DNA from: Mesorhizobium sp. RMAD-H1
Lineage (GTDB): Bacteria > Pseudomonadota > Alphaproteobacteria > Rhizobiales > Rhizobiaceae
DNA length: 64,000 nucleotides
Assembly: GCF_014191375.1 (NCBI RefSeq)
Contig: NZ_JACHWN010000002.1
Span: 62,001 to 126,000, forward strand
Direction of reading: 5' to 3'
Below the pieces are notes generated by a model. It saw nothing but the letters and a program-made list of their open reading frames with translations. It searched no databases and was not told the origin of the DNA. Position numbers and translations under genes: made by a program. Positions 1-8,493 of this stretch are shown here, piece after piece (the stretch's first letter is position 1; each line of letters starts with the position of its first letter).

Positions 1-389
1 CGCACCGCAATGCGAGACTGCTCGGCATATTGATGGGCGATCTTGACCAGTTCCTTGCGGCGCTGCTCGTTGAGCTCGGGCAGCGGCACGCGCAGGGTGG
101 TGCCGTCGGTGATCGGATTGAGGCCCAGGCCGGAATCACGGATCGCCCGCTCCACCGCACCGACCATCGATTTGTCCCAGACGGAAACGGAAAGCATGCG
201 CGGCTCGGGAACCGAAATATTGGCGACCTGGTTGATCGGCATTTCCGAGCCATAGGCCTCGACGGTGATCGGCTCCAGCAGGCTTGCCGATGCGCGGCCT
301 GTGCGCAGGCCGCCGAGATCATGCTTGAAAGCCTGGATCGCGCCTTCCATGCGGCGCTTTATGTCATTGAAGTCCAGAGCGTCGCTCAT
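1..389 (-). CDS. frr: Ribosome recycling factor, C-terminus outside window
   Basis: Ribosome recycling factor splits post-termination ribosomes together with EF-G in the cytosol. About 129 N-terminal residues are visible of a family length near 185; the rest lies beyond position 1. The start [18 protein letters not shown] follows AGGAGAAAAAGC, a strong Shine-Dalgarno sequence. The conserved LRTGRAS segment and the later [13 protein letters not shown] segment are both present. It is the last gene of rpsB-tsf-pyrH-frr, beginning 23 bases after the pyrH stop, the usual bacterial order. Identification is secure; only the 3' part is missing. Confidence 0.96.
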   Translation of the reverse strand, partial: MSDALDFNDIKRRMEGAIQAFKHDLGGLRTGRASASLLEPITVEAYGSEMPINQVANISVPEPRMLSVSVWDKSMVGAVERAIRDSGLGLNPITDGTTLRVPLPELNEQRRKELVKIAHQYAEQSRIAV

Positions 390-412
390 GCTTTTTCTCC
401 TTTAGTCCGCTC

Positions 413-1135
413 TTACGCGTCGGAAACCGTAGTGCAGTGTCCCTTGCCCAGCAAAATCTCGGCAAAACCGCCTTTTTCATGAATGGAGTAGACAATTATC
501 GGAATGTTGTTCTCCCGCGCAAGGGCGACTGCGGTTGTATCCATCACGGCGAGACCCTTATCAAGCACTTCCTTGTGGGTCAGCTGCACGTAGCGCTTGG
601 CATCGGGATATAATTTCGGATCGGCGGAATAGATGCCGTCCACCTGCGTGCCCTTGAAAAGCGCGTCCGCGCCGATCTCGGCCGCGCGCAATGCAGCGGC
701 GGAATCGGTGGTGAAGAACGGATTTCCGGTGCCGCCGGCGAAGATGACCACCTTGCCCTGGTCCATATAGGCCGTCGCCTGGCGCTGCGAGAAGCTCTCG
801 CAGATCTCCGGCATGGCGATGGCCGACAAAACGACCGTGTCAACGCCCAGCTTGGAGAGCGAGGTGCGCAGCGCCAGCGAGTTGATGACGGTCGCGAGCA
901 TGCCCATGTGGTCGCCGGTGACGCGGTCGCCGCCCTTGGACGCCACGGCGACGCCGCGGAAAATGTTGCCGCCGCCGATCACCACGCCGACTTCGACGCC
1001 GAGCGCCCGCGCCTCTGCGATATCGGCAGCGATGCGGTCGGCCACGGAGACATCGATCCCGAAACCCTGATTCCCCATCAGCGCCTCGCCCGAGGCTTTC
1101 AACAGGACACGTTTATAGATGGGCGCACCGGACAT
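413..1135 (-). CDS. pyrH: UMP kinase
   Basis: Phosphorylates UMP to UDP using ATP in pyrimidine nucleotide synthesis; bacterial UMP kinases are hexamers of the amino-acid-kinase fold. The 240-residue product begins MSGAPIYKRVLLKASGEAL, with the nucleotide-binding lysine region near residues 8-18 and the glycine-rich GGGNIFRG at 54-61. The reading frame stays open upstream, but this ATG has AGGGGATCTC just before it and gives the family length. It lies between tsf and frr; a 203-base gap separates it from tsf and contains a perfect 14-bp hairpin. Confidence 0.97.
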   Translation of the reverse strand: MSGAPIYKRVLLKASGEALMGNQGFGIDVSVADRIAADIAEARALGVEVGVVIGGGNIFRGVAVASKGGDRVTGDHMGMLATVINSLALRTSLSKLGVDTVVLSAIAMPEICESFSQRQATAYMDQGKVVIFAGGTGNPFFTTDSAAALRAAEIGADALFKGTQVDGIYSADPKLYPDAKRYVQLTHKEVLDKGLAVMDTTAVALARENNIPIIVYSIHEKGGFAEILLGKGHCTTVSDA

Positions 1136-1284
1136 GAGATCCCCTCGTATCGCACGGACTTCCGCTGGAGCGCCATTCGTCCGGACGGGACTGCAACGCG
1201 CCAGCACTTCAATTGCATGATTGCCTTCAACCGGTTCCGGCCCCGAGGATCATGCGGCAGGCATAATTTCCGGTTCCGGATACA

Positions 1285-1318
1285 CGAAGGGCATCGCGAT
1301 GTCACGCGATGCCCTTCG
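1285..1318 (-). other. Perfect 14-bp hairpin between tsf and pyrH
   Basis: CGAAGGGCATCGCG at 1285-1298 is the exact inverted copy of 1305-1318, with a 6-base loop. It starts 20 bases past the tsf stop. In the direction of tsf transcription the stem is followed by TGTATCCGG, not by a T run, so it does not look like an ordinary intrinsic terminator. It could be a partial terminator, an RNA-processing site or a 3'-end stabiliser that lowers pyrH-frr expression relative to rpsB-tsf. The structure is seen; the function is inferred. Confidence 0.6.
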
Positions 1319-1338
1319 AAGCGACAGCGTTTCGAGCC

Positions 1339-2262
1339 TTACTTCTTGACGGCAGCGGCCACTTCCGCCGCGAAGTCGGTCTCTTCCTTCTCGATGCCTT
1401 CACCGAGAGCGAAGCGGACGAAGCCGGTGATCTTGGCCGGAGCGCCGATGGTCTTTTCCGCATCCTTCAGCGCCGCCTCGACGGTCAGGTCCGGATTGAG
1501 CACGAAGGCCTGCGAGAGCAGCACGACTTCCTCGTAGAACTTGCGCAGACGGCCTTCGACCATCTTCTCGATGATGTTTTCCGGCTTGCCGGACTGGCGC
1601 GCCTGATCGGCGAAGATCGCCCGCTCGCGCTCGACGGCTGCGGGATCGAGCTCGGCCGGGGTCAGGGCCAGCGGGTTGGTCGCCGCGACATGCATCGCAA
1701 CCTGGCGGCCGAAGGCTAGGGCGGCATCGGCATTGCCTGCCGTCTCGATGGCGACGAGTACGCCCATCTTGCCGAGACCGTCGGACACGCCGTTATGCAC
1801 ATAGGTGGCGACCACGCCTTCCTTGACGCTCAGGGCGGCCGAGCGGCGGAAATTGATGTTCTCGCCGATCGTGGCGACGGCATCCTTCACCGCCTCGGTG
1901 ACGGACTTGGACGAGCCGGGATAGGTCGCGGCAGCAACCGCTTCCGTCGAGCCATCGGTATCGAGCGCCACAGCCGCGACATTGCGGACGAGCTCCTGGA
2001 AGGCATCGTTGCGGGCGACGAAATCGGTCTCCGAATTGACCTCGACCACCACGGCCTTGCTGCCTGACGAGGCAACGCCGACCAGGCCCTCGGCAGCGGT
2101 GCGGCCGGCCTTCTTGTCGGCCTTGGAAATGCCCTTCTTGCGCAGCCAGTCGATGGCGGCTTCCATGTCGCCATTGGTTTCGGCCAGCGCGGCCTTGCAG
2201 TCCATCATGCCTGCGCCGGTGAGTTCGCGGAGTTCTTTTACCTGGGATGCTGAAATGCTCAT
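1339..2262 (-). CDS. tsf: Elongation factor Ts
   Basis: Guanine-nucleotide exchange factor that regenerates EF-Tu-GTP during translation. The 307-residue protein starts [18 protein letters not shown], has the N-terminal UBA-like domain (about 1-55), and the signature TDFVARN begins at residue 79, with D80 and F81 in the positions that contact EF-Tu. The start is placed at 2262 because GAGAGGCGACA precedes it, although the frame is open further upstream. It follows rpsB by 114 bases. Confidence 0.97.
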   Translation of the reverse strand: MSISASQVKELRELTGAGMMDCKAALAETNGDMEAAIDWLRKKGISKADKKAGRTAAEGLVGVASSGSKAVVVEVNSETDFVARNDAFQELVRNVAAVALDTDGSTEAVAAATYPGSSKSVTEAVKDAVATIGENINFRRSAALSVKEGVVATYVHNGVSDGLGKMGVLVAIETAGNADAALAFGRQVAMHVAATNPLALTPAELDPAAVERERAIFADQARQSGKPENIIEKMVEGRLRKFYEEVVLLSQAFVLNPDLTVEAALKDAEKTIGAPAKITGFVRFALGEGIEKEETDFAAEVAAAVKK

Positions 2263-2350
2263 TGTCGCCTCTCGTGAAAGCGAGGGCACACCGTTGCCGG
2301 CATGCCCACATGGCCGGTGCATCACGCACCGGATCGAATTGAATCTAGCC

Positions 2351-2391
2351 ACCCGTCACAACGGGTGTATGAAGCCTCACGCGGAGGCTTC
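2351..2391 (-). other. Two hairpins at the rpsB 3' end
   Basis: GAAGCCTC/GAGGCTTC (2371-2378 with 2384-2391) folds over the rpsB stop codon, and ACCCGT/ACGGGT (2351-2356 with 2361-2366) lies just after it. Neither has a T tract. They may protect or pause at the rpsB-tsf boundary; the role is inferred. Confidence 0.35.
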
Positions 2392-3162
2392 ACCCCCTTC
2401 GGTTGCCGGGGTTTCGAGCGCGGGCTCGACAGGCGCTTCCGCCTGGGCGCCGATATCCATGCCGAGCGCACCCTGCTGACGGGCGATGCCGTCGAGCGCG
2501 GCCTTGGCAATGAGGTCGCAGTAAAGCGAAATCGCGCGGGCGGCATCGTCATTGCCCGGGATCGGATAATCGATCTGGTCCGGATCGCAGTTCGAATCGA
2601 TGATCGCGACGACCGGGATGCCGAGACGCTTGGCTTCCTGGATGGCAATCGCTTCCTTGTTGGTGTCGATGATGAACATCAAATCCGGGATCGAGCCCAT
2701 GTCGCGGATACCGCCGAGGGCGCGGTTGAGCTTCTCGCGCTCACGGTCGAGATTGAGCCGCTCTTTCTTGGTGAAGCCCTGGGCTTCGCCGGCGAGCACT
2801 TCGTCGAGCTTGCGCAGACGCTGGATCGAATTGGAGATGGTCTTCCAGTTCGTCAGCATGCCGCCGAGCCAGCGGGCGTTCACGTAATACTGGGCCGAGC
2901 GTTGCGCGGCATCGGCGACGATCTCCGAAGCCTGGCGCTTGGTGCCGACAAAGAGAACGCGGCCGCCACGGGCAACGGTATCCGAAACGACCTTCAGCGC
3001 CTGATGCAGCAGCGGAACGGTCTGGGTCAGATCGATGATGTGGATATTGTTGCGGTCGCCATAGATATAGGGCGCCATTTTCGGGTTCCAGCGATGCGTC
3101 TGGTGTCCGAAGTGAACGCCAGCCTCGAGAAGCTGGCGCATGCTGAAATCAGGCAATGCCAT
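2377..3162 (-). CDS. rpsB: 30S ribosomal protein S2
   Basis: Structural protein of the small ribosomal subunit. The 261-residue product begins [20 protein letters not shown] and carries the S2 signatures [15 protein letters not shown] (residues 15-29) and, later, a segment ending in [13 protein letters not shown]. The tail after about residue 230 is rich in Ala, Glu and Pro, common for alphaproteobacterial S2. The start was chosen by family length, with AAAAGGAAA upstream. It is the first gene of the rpsB-tsf-pyrH-frr operon, preceded by a likely sigma-70 promoter at 3276-3304. Confidence 0.97.
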   Translation of the reverse strand: MALPDFSMRQLLEAGVHFGHQTHRWNPKMAPYIYGDRNNIHIIDLTQTVPLLHQALKVVSDTVARGGRVLFVGTKRQASEIVADAAQRSAQYYVNARWLGGMLTNWKTISNSIQRLRKLDEVLAGEAQGFTKKERLNLDREREKLNRALGGIRDMGSIPDLMFIIDTNKEAIAIQEAKRLGIPVVAIIDSNCDPDQIDYPIPGNDDAARAISLYCDLIAKAALDGIARQQGALGMDIGAQAEAPVEPALETPATEGGEASA

Positions 3163-3275
3163 GCGTATTTTCCTTTTCCGGTTTAACCTCCACGGGAAGA
3201 GGCGGTCGCCCGCCACCGGAGGCCTTAGCGGATTTCTCCCGCTATCGGCCCAAGCCCGTGTGTGGAATGGTGCGG

Positions 3276-3304
3276 CTGTTAACCGATAAGCCGCCAGATT
3301 GCAA
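3276..3304 (-). promoter_or_regulatory. Candidate promoter of rpsB operon
   Basis: On the minus strand TTGCAA (3304-3299) and TAACAG (3281-3276) are separated by exactly 17 bases, giving a leader of roughly 105 nt before rpsB. The -35 is good and the -10 only fair. Inference from spacing and position. Confidence 0.4.
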
Positions 3305-3339
3305 GCCCCGTCATTCGAATGCGGAGCATGCCGCCGCGA

Positions 3340-4179
3340 TCACTTCTTGCAGTCTGCCGCGCCCTTGGGCTGGTCGAACACCTGCAGATTGACGAGCTTT
3401 CCCTTCATGGAGAAGTCGCCGTAGTCCATCGTCAGGTCGCGGGTGATGCCGTTGCGGTAGAGCTTGAAATTGATGCGATAGACGGGCAGCCCTTCCTGAT
3501 TCTCCTTGTCGTCGAAATAGGCGATCGTCACCGGCCATATCTTGTCGGAAGCGAGCTTGCCCATGGCCTTGGTTTCGTCGTCGGGAGCAGTCGCCTCCTC
3601 CTTGCCGACGACGACCGTCGTGGCCATGATGCGGTCGGCGTCCTCGGAGCCGTCAAAGAGCGACGTCTGATAGAATACCTCGCCCGCCTCCGCCTTGGTG
3701 ATCAGCTCTTCCATGTGGCGGGTGGGAAACTGCGCGCGGGCGAGACCGAGCTTCTTGGCTTCCGGCTTGGTGAGCGTGACCTCGGTTTCCTTCGGCGTCA
3801 GCTTGGCGTCGCCGCGCACCTCCTTGGCCAGCTCCTTGTCGACGAATGTCTTGTTGACGAAGCGGAACTGATTGCCGTCGCCCGACTCGTAGGTCGTCGT
3901 CTGCTGATCGGTGATGCGCTGCGGCGCCTCGTCCATGTCGATGCGCGTCACGAAACGGAAATTGGTGGTATATCCCTCGCAGGCAGAGCCGTTGAACTCA
4001 TAGACCATGCGGCCGGTCAGCCCCGTGATGCCGGACTTGTCGTCGGCATTTTCAAGCTGGAGATCATAGACGGCGCGATGGGGAACGAGCGTCGGCATGC
4101 TGGCGGCGGATGCCGGAAACGACGCGAATGCAATACCGGCAAAACTGGCGCCGGCAGCCAAAACACTCATCGAACGCAT
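3340..4179 (-). CDS. eipB: Periplasmic cell-envelope integrity protein EipB (DUF1849)
   Basis: EipB is a periplasmic beta-spiral protein needed for Brucella envelope integrity. This 279-residue product has a signal peptide (residues 1-27, ending PASAAS), then the DUF1849 domain starting LVPHRAVYDLQL. Cys67 (GSACEG) and Cys277 (AADCKK, at the very C-terminus) match the cysteine pair reported to form the structural disulfide in Brucella EipB (Cys69 and Cys278). GGAGAATCCTTG precedes the ATG; the frame is open far upstream, but only this start gives a signal peptide and the family length. It diverges from the RidA gene. Confidence 0.9.
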   Translation of the reverse strand: MRSMSVLAAGASFAGIAFASFPASAASMPTLVPHRAVYDLQLENADDKSGITGLTGRMVYEFNGSACEGYTTNFRFVTRIDMDEAPQRITDQQTTTYESGDGNQFRFVNKTFVDKELAKEVRGDAKLTPKETEVTLTKPEAKKLGLARAQFPTRHMEELITKAEAGEVFYQTSLFDGSEDADRIMATTVVVGKEEATAPDDETKAMGKLASDKIWPVTIAYFDDKENQEGLPVYRINFKLYRNGITRDLTMDYGDFSMKGKLVNLQVFDQPKGAADCKK

Positions 4180-4302
4180 CAAGGATTCTCCGTTTCGTTG
4201 TCGCTCCATCATAAAAAAACTCATGGCGGAAGCGAGGCAAAAATCGCAACCTTGATCAAACTTCCATCGATTCTGTGACACATTCGTCGAGGAGCATTCA
4301 TC

Positions 4303-4767
4303 ATGAGCGAGACTATCGAGACGCGGCTTGCCAAACTCGGCATCACCATTCCCGAGGCGGCGGCGCCCGTCGCCAACTACGTGCCCTATGCGCAGAGCGG
4401 CACGCTTCTCTTCACCTCCGGCCAATTGCCGCTCGCCGGCGGCAAGCTGGTCCATGCCGGGCTGCTTGGCGGCGAGGTGAGCGTGGAACAGGGACAGGAA
4501 GCCGCGCGCGCCGCAGCCATCAACGTCCTGGCGCAGGCCAAGGCGGCGCTGGGCGACCTCGCCCGCATCCGGCGCGTCGTCAAGATCACGATTTTTGTCG
4601 CCTCGACCCCGGCTTTCACCGAGCAGCACCTCGTCGCCAATGGCGCCTCGGATCTCTTCGTCGCCGTTCTCGGCGATGCCGGACGGCATGCGCGCGCGGC
4701 GGTGGGCACAGCCTCCCTGCCCTTCAACGCGCCGGTCGAGATCGAAGCGATCATCGAGGTCGAATGA
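4303..4767 (+). CDS. RidA family protein (YjgF/UK114)
   Basis: RidA-fold proteins hydrolyse reactive enamine/imine intermediates such as 2-aminoacrylate; many family members have other or unknown substrates. The 154-residue product matches the longer RidA subgroup: it begins MSETIETRLAKLGI, contains the conserved SGQLPLAGG and a C-terminal VEIEAIIEVE strand. I cannot confirm the catalytic arginine of archetypal RidA, so deaminase activity is not assured. Its stop overlaps the ATG of the following phosphodiesterase (ATGA), so the two are translationally coupled. Confidence 0.88.
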   Translation: MSETIETRLAKLGITIPEAAAPVANYVPYAQSGTLLFTSGQLPLAGGKLVHAGLLGGEVSVEQGQEAARAAAINVLAQAKAALGDLARIRRVVKITIFVASTPAFTEQHLVANGASDLFVAVLGDAGRHARAAVGTASLPFNAPVEIEAIIEVE

Positions 4768-5495
4768 TCATGCCGCAGCTCGACTGGTTGACCAAGCGCC
4801 CGATCGCCCATCGCGGCATGCACGATCTCAATGACAAGCGGTGGGAGAACACGCTTTCAGCCTTTGACGCCGCCGCCAGGGCGGGCTTTTCCATAGAATG
4901 CGACGTGCATCTCTCGGCGGATGGCGTCGCAATCGTCTTTCATGACGAGGATCTCAGGCGGCTGACCGGTGAGGACGGCCAGATCCATCAGCTCACCGCG
5001 GCCGAGGCCACCGCCCTCCATGTCGGCGGGACCGGGGACCGCGTGCCCACCCTGCGCGAAGCCCTCGCGCTCATCAATGGCCGAGTTCCGATCATCATCG
5101 AGTTGAAGGGCATTGCCGGACGCGACGATGGTCTGGTCGCAGCGGTGGCGAGCGAGCTCGAAAGTTATGACGGCCATGCCGCCATCATGTCGTTCGACCA
5201 TCACCTTGTCAGGCGCTTTCCCGCCGACGCGCCAGGCATCCCCGGCGGGCTCACGGCGGAAGGCGTGAAGACCAGAAACATCGAAGCGCATTTTTCCATG
5301 CTGGCGCATGAACTTGCCTTCGTTTCCTATAATGTCCATCACCTGCCCAACCCGTTCGTCGCCTTCGTGCGCGAAAGGCTGAGAATGCCTGTTATCACCT
5401 GGACCGTCAGGGATCAGGCGGCCAAGGCCCAGAGCGACCTCTTCGCCGACCAGATCACATTCGAGGGCTTTAATCCGGATTCCATGCTGGCCTGA
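4764..5495 (+). CDS. Glycerophosphodiester phosphodiesterase
   Basis: Hydrolyses glycerophosphodiesters from phospholipid turnover to sn-glycerol-3-phosphate and an alcohol. The 243-residue protein has the GDPD signatures: HRG at 16-18, an E-N pair in WENT, then IECDVHLSADG, followed by VIVFHDE-like metal-binding residues (AIVFHDED). No signal peptide, so a cytosolic UgpQ-like enzyme. The first ATG overlaps the RidA stop by four bases; a second in-frame ATG six bases on (MPQLDWLTKRP) is an equally possible start. Confidence 0.92.
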   Translation: MIMPQLDWLTKRPIAHRGMHDLNDKRWENTLSAFDAAARAGFSIECDVHLSADGVAIVFHDEDLRRLTGEDGQIHQLTAAEATALHVGGTGDRVPTLREALALINGRVPIIIELKGIAGRDDGLVAAVASELESYDGHAAIMSFDHHLVRRFPADAPGIPGGLTAEGVKTRNIEAHFSMLAHELAFVSYNVHHLPNPFVAFVRERLRMPVITWTVRDQAAKAQSDLFADQITFEGFNPDSMLA

Positions 5496-5602
5496 CGGAA
5501 TACCGGATTTGAAAGGCTTGCGTCCGGCTTTCTCCTTGCCATAGGCTGCTCTCCTCACGATATGATCGGGTGACAAAGGTATCGGATATCAGGGACAGGC
5601 GC

Positions 5603-6793
5603 GTGAACGGACAGGAACAAGGCGAATGCAGTTTTGTCTTGCGCGTTTGTGACAGCCTCTCGGCTTTCACGCCGGATGAATGGAACAGCCTTTCCGGAAC
5701 CTCCCGTAAAGAGAGTTCTTATAACCCTTTCATATCGCAGGCGTTTTTATCGTCACTTGAGGAATCCGGCTGCGTCTCCCGCAGGACGGGCTGGCTGCCG
5801 CAGCATCTGCGGCTCGAGGGCGCGGAAGGCAGGCTTCTGGGGGTTGTTCCCTGCTATCTGAAGAGCCACAGCCAGGGTGAATATGTCTTCGACCACGGCT
5901 GGGCGGACGCCTTTGAGCGCGCGGGCGGCAATTATTACCCGAAATACCAGGCCTCGGTGCCCTTCACGCCGGCCACCGGTCCTCGCCTTCTCCACGAGAG
6001 GTCCCTGCGCCCGCAGGCCGTGCGCCAGGCGCTCGCCGCCGGATTGCGCCAGTTGACCGCTGAGCGCGGGGTTTCCTCCGCCCATGTCACCTTTCTGCCT
6101 GAGGACGAGCTTCCCGCCCTGACCGGAATGGGTTTTCTGCATCGTACGGATCAGCAATTCCATTTCATCAACAATGGCTATGGCAGCTATGATGATTTTC
6201 TGGAAACACTCGCATCGCGCAAACGCAAGGCATTGAGAAAGGAACGGCGCGAGGCGCTCGGCCCGGGTATCAGCATCGACTGGCTGACGGGAAGCGACCT
6301 GACCGAAGCGATCTGGGACCAGTTCTTCGCCTTTTATATGGATACCGGCAGCCGAAAATGGGGCCGTCCCTATCTCAACCGCGAATTCTATTCGCTGATC
6401 GGCGAGCGCATGGCGGACGATATCCTGCTGGTCATGGCGAAGCGCGACGGACGCTATGTCGCCGGCGCCATCAATTTCATCGGCTCGGATCGGCTTTTCG
6501 GACGTCATTGGGGATGCATCGAAGATCATCCCTATCTGCATTTCGAGGTCTGCTACCACCAGGCGATCGATTTCGCCATATCGAAAGGGTTGAAGATCGT
6601 CGAGGCCGGCGCTCAGGGCGAACACAAGCTGGCGCGCGGCTATGTCCCGGTGACGACGCATTCCGCCCATTACATCGTGCATGAGGGCTTTCGCCGGGCG
6701 GTTGAGGATTATCTCGAGCGTGAACGCCACGAAGTTGCCCGGCTGAACAAGGCCATGCAGGACCACACCCCATTCCGGAAAACGGAAGCATGA
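5603..6793 (+). CDS. FemAB-like N-acyltransferase (DUF482, COG3146)
   Basis: Cytosolic protein of about 396 residues in the family annotated as peptidoglycan-biosynthesis/GNAT-like acyltransferase (COG3146); substrate unknown. Recognisable segments are EYVFDHGWADAFERAGGNYYPK, here given only as its core FDHGWADAFERAGG, and the later RLFGRHWGC and HFEVCYHQAIDFAI, all typical of the family. I chose the GTG at 5603 because AGGGACAGGCGC lies just upstream; a GTG at 5570 in the same frame adds 11 residues with no good ribosome site. It sits alone between the phosphodiesterase and the HIT gene. Confidence 0.8.
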   Translation: MNGQEQGECSFVLRVCDSLSAFTPDEWNSLSGTSRKESSYNPFISQAFLSSLEESGCVSRRTGWLPQHLRLEGAEGRLLGVVPCYLKSHSQGEYVFDHGWADAFERAGGNYYPKYQASVPFTPATGPRLLHERSLRPQAVRQALAAGLRQLTAERGVSSAHVTFLPEDELPALTGMGFLHRTDQQFHFINNGYGSYDDFLETLASRKRKALRKERREALGPGISIDWLTGSDLTEAIWDQFFAFYMDTGSRKWGRPYLNREFYSLIGERMADDILLVMAKRDGRYVAGAINFIGSDRLFGRHWGCIEDHPYLHFEVCYHQAIDFAISKGLKIVEAGAQGEHKLARGYVPVTTHSAHYIVHEGFRRAVEDYLERERHEVARLNKAMQDHTPFRKTEA

Positions 6794-6855
6794 TCTTTTC
6801 GTCCCACGCGCCATGGCCTATGGCTTGATGCGAAATCAGACAGGAGATTCCGGGA

Positions 6856-7278
6856 ATGACCGAGACCTATGACGACAGCAACATTTTCGCCAGGATCCTG
6901 CGCGGCGAGATCCCCTCGACCCGCGTCTATGAGGATGCGCATGTCATCGCCTTCATGGATGTGATGCCGCAAGGCGAAGGCCATACGCTCGTCGTTCCCA
7001 AAGCGCCGTCGCGCAACCTGCTCGACGCCGCGCCGGACACGCTCGGGCCGCTGATGACCGCCGTCCAGAAGATTGCGGTGGCGGTGAAAAAGGCCTTCGC
7101 CGCCGATGGCGTCACCGTGATGCAGTTCAACGAAACGGCCGCGGGCCAATCGGTGTTTCACCTGCATTTCCATGTGATCCCGCGCTTCGAGGGCGTGGCG
7201 CTCAAGCCGCACAGCGGCAAGATGGAAGACCCTGAAGTGCTTTCGCGCAACGCTCAAAAAATCATCGCAGCGCTTTGA
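6856..7278 (+). CDS. HIT family nucleotide hydrolase
   Basis: Histidine-triad proteins hydrolyse nucleoside phosphoramidates and related nucleotides. The 140-residue product has the triad HLHFHVI with His102, His104 and His106, and the N-terminal CIFA-type segment is NIFARILRGEIPS. Length and layout fit HinT-like hydrolases. CAGGAGATTCCGGGA precedes the ATG. It converges with azlD, leaving 13 bases between the stops. Confidence 0.93.
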   Translation: MTETYDDSNIFARILRGEIPSTRVYEDAHVIAFMDVMPQGEGHTLVVPKAPSRNLLDAAPDTLGPLMTAVQKIAVAVKKAFAADGVTVMQFNETAAGQSVFHLHFHVIPRFEGVALKPHSGKMEDPEVLSRNAQKIIAAL

Positions 7279-7291
7279 TATCCTTCGGTTT

Positions 7292-7639
7292 TTATAGAAC
7301 CAGAAGCCCAATGACGAGGAGCGCCTCTGCCACCGCAACACCGACCAGAACGTGTTTTCCGGTGGCAAGATAGACGGCAAAGCCACCGGCCGCCGCGCCT
7401 ACACGAAGCCAGATCGGAGAACTCGCCAGTTCTCCGGTCGGATAGAGGATCAGCTGGGCGATGACGGCGGCGACCAGCGCCGTCGCGATGCAGCGCACCA
7501 GCACCAGCGCTTGGCTGTCCTCACGGATCCGCCCACCGACGAGCACACCGAGAAAACGCCAGATATCCGTCGCAAGCCATCCGCCGAGCAGGATGAACAA
7601 AAACGGCCACCACCAGTCAGGCAGGCTGGTCCAAGTCAT
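7292..7639 (-). CDS. azlD: AzlD family branched-chain amino acid exporter subunit
   Basis: Small inner-membrane partner of AzlC in branched-chain amino-acid (and azaleucine) export. The 115 residues form about four hydrophobic segments and start MTWTSLPDWWWPFLFILLGG. The frame overlaps azlC by four bases (ATGA), the standard azlCD arrangement. Function rests on the pairing and the membrane profile. Confidence 0.88.
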   Translation of the reverse strand: MTWTSLPDWWWPFLFILLGGWLATDIWRFLGVLVGGRIREDSQALVLVRCIATALVAAVIAQLILYPTGELASSPIWLRVGAAAGGFAVYLATGKHVLVGVAVAEALLVIGLLVL

Positions 7640-8403
7640 TTTGCCTCCAGGCGCTTGCGGTCAATATGATGAAACAGGAATGCGCAGGCGCCACCGACTA
7701 CGCCGCTCAGCAGCAGATCGTAGCCCGGCGCCAGCCCATGGAAGACCGGAAAGAGCACGAGCCCGGCGATCATGGCGACCTGCCCCGCCCTCTCGCGCGC
7801 CGACCGCCAGAGCGAGGTCAGGAAATACATGGGCGTCAGCATGAAGAGCGCTGCAAAGACGATCGGCGGGAAGGATGCCGAAAGCAGGTAGACGGCGACG
7901 ACCACGAGCGCATTGGTACCGACGAGGACCATGCCGACACCGGCGAAATAGCTGGTCCTGAGATTGCGCGGTATGGCGTGCAGTTCCTCCATCGCCATCA
8001 CCCAGGCCGTCACGGCCACGAAATGCGAGAGAAAGAGCAGCGTGATGCGGCGCGTGCGCGGCCCGCGCAGCTCGGGCAGCAGGGACACGACCATCGGCAT
8101 CAGCCGTACCGAGGACAGGGCGACCGCCAGTGCCGCCGCGGGCAGGGTGGCGCCGGATGTCGCCGCGCCGATCAGCACCACCTTGGCCGGCAGGGCCCAG
8201 ATCATCACGGTCATGAAAACCGTTTGAACGAGCGTCATGCCGCTTTCGATGGCGAGTCCCGCAAATCCCACGAACGAGCTCATGAGCAGCACGGCCGGGA
8301 CGCTGAATATGCGGGATGCGCCGCGCAGAAACCAGCGCATATGCGTGGTGAAATCGTGGGAGCCGGTTTCCGGGCGGGCTTGGAGGGGCTGATCGTGAGG
8401 CAT
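7636..8403 (-). CDS. azlC: AzlC family branched-chain amino acid permease
   Basis: Inner-membrane exporter of the AzlC/YgaZ family, working with AzlD. The 255-residue product has a cytosolic N-terminus followed by multiple membrane segments; the region SSFVGFAGLAIESGM and the SSVRLMPM segment are typical. The ATG at 8403 (MPHDQPLQARPETGS) is preferred; the frame continues 12 residues upstream. Its upstream neighbour on the same strand is clpA, separated by an intrinsic terminator, so azlCD probably has its own promoter. Confidence 0.88.
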   Translation of the reverse strand: MPHDQPLQARPETGSHDFTTHMRWFLRGASRIFSVPAVLLMSSFVGFAGLAIESGMTLVQTVFMTVMIWALPAKVVLIGAATSGATLPAAALAVALSSVRLMPMVVSLLPELRGPRTRRITLLFLSHFVAVTAWVMAMEELHAIPRNLRTSYFAGVGMVLVGTNALVVVAVYLLSASFPPIVFAALFMLTPMYFLTSLWRSARERAGQVAMIAGLVLFPVFHGLAPGYDLLLSGVVGGACAFLFHHIDRKRLEAK

Positions 8404-8442
8404 GAAACCCGCAGTAGACCAGCGCATCGCCATCGGCAAGAA

Positions 8443-8468
8443 AAAGCCGCCTCGCAGGAGGCGGCTTT
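8443..8468 (-). terminator. Intrinsic terminator of clpA
   Basis: Stem AAAGCCGCCTC/GAGGCGGCTTT-type, 11 bp (8443-8453 with 8458-8468), 4-base loop, followed on the minus strand by TTCTTG after the stem's own T run. It lies 25 bases past the clpA stop and separates clpA from azlC. Confidence 0.85.
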
Positions 8469-8493
8469 CGATATCAACCCTTTGTGATAAGGG

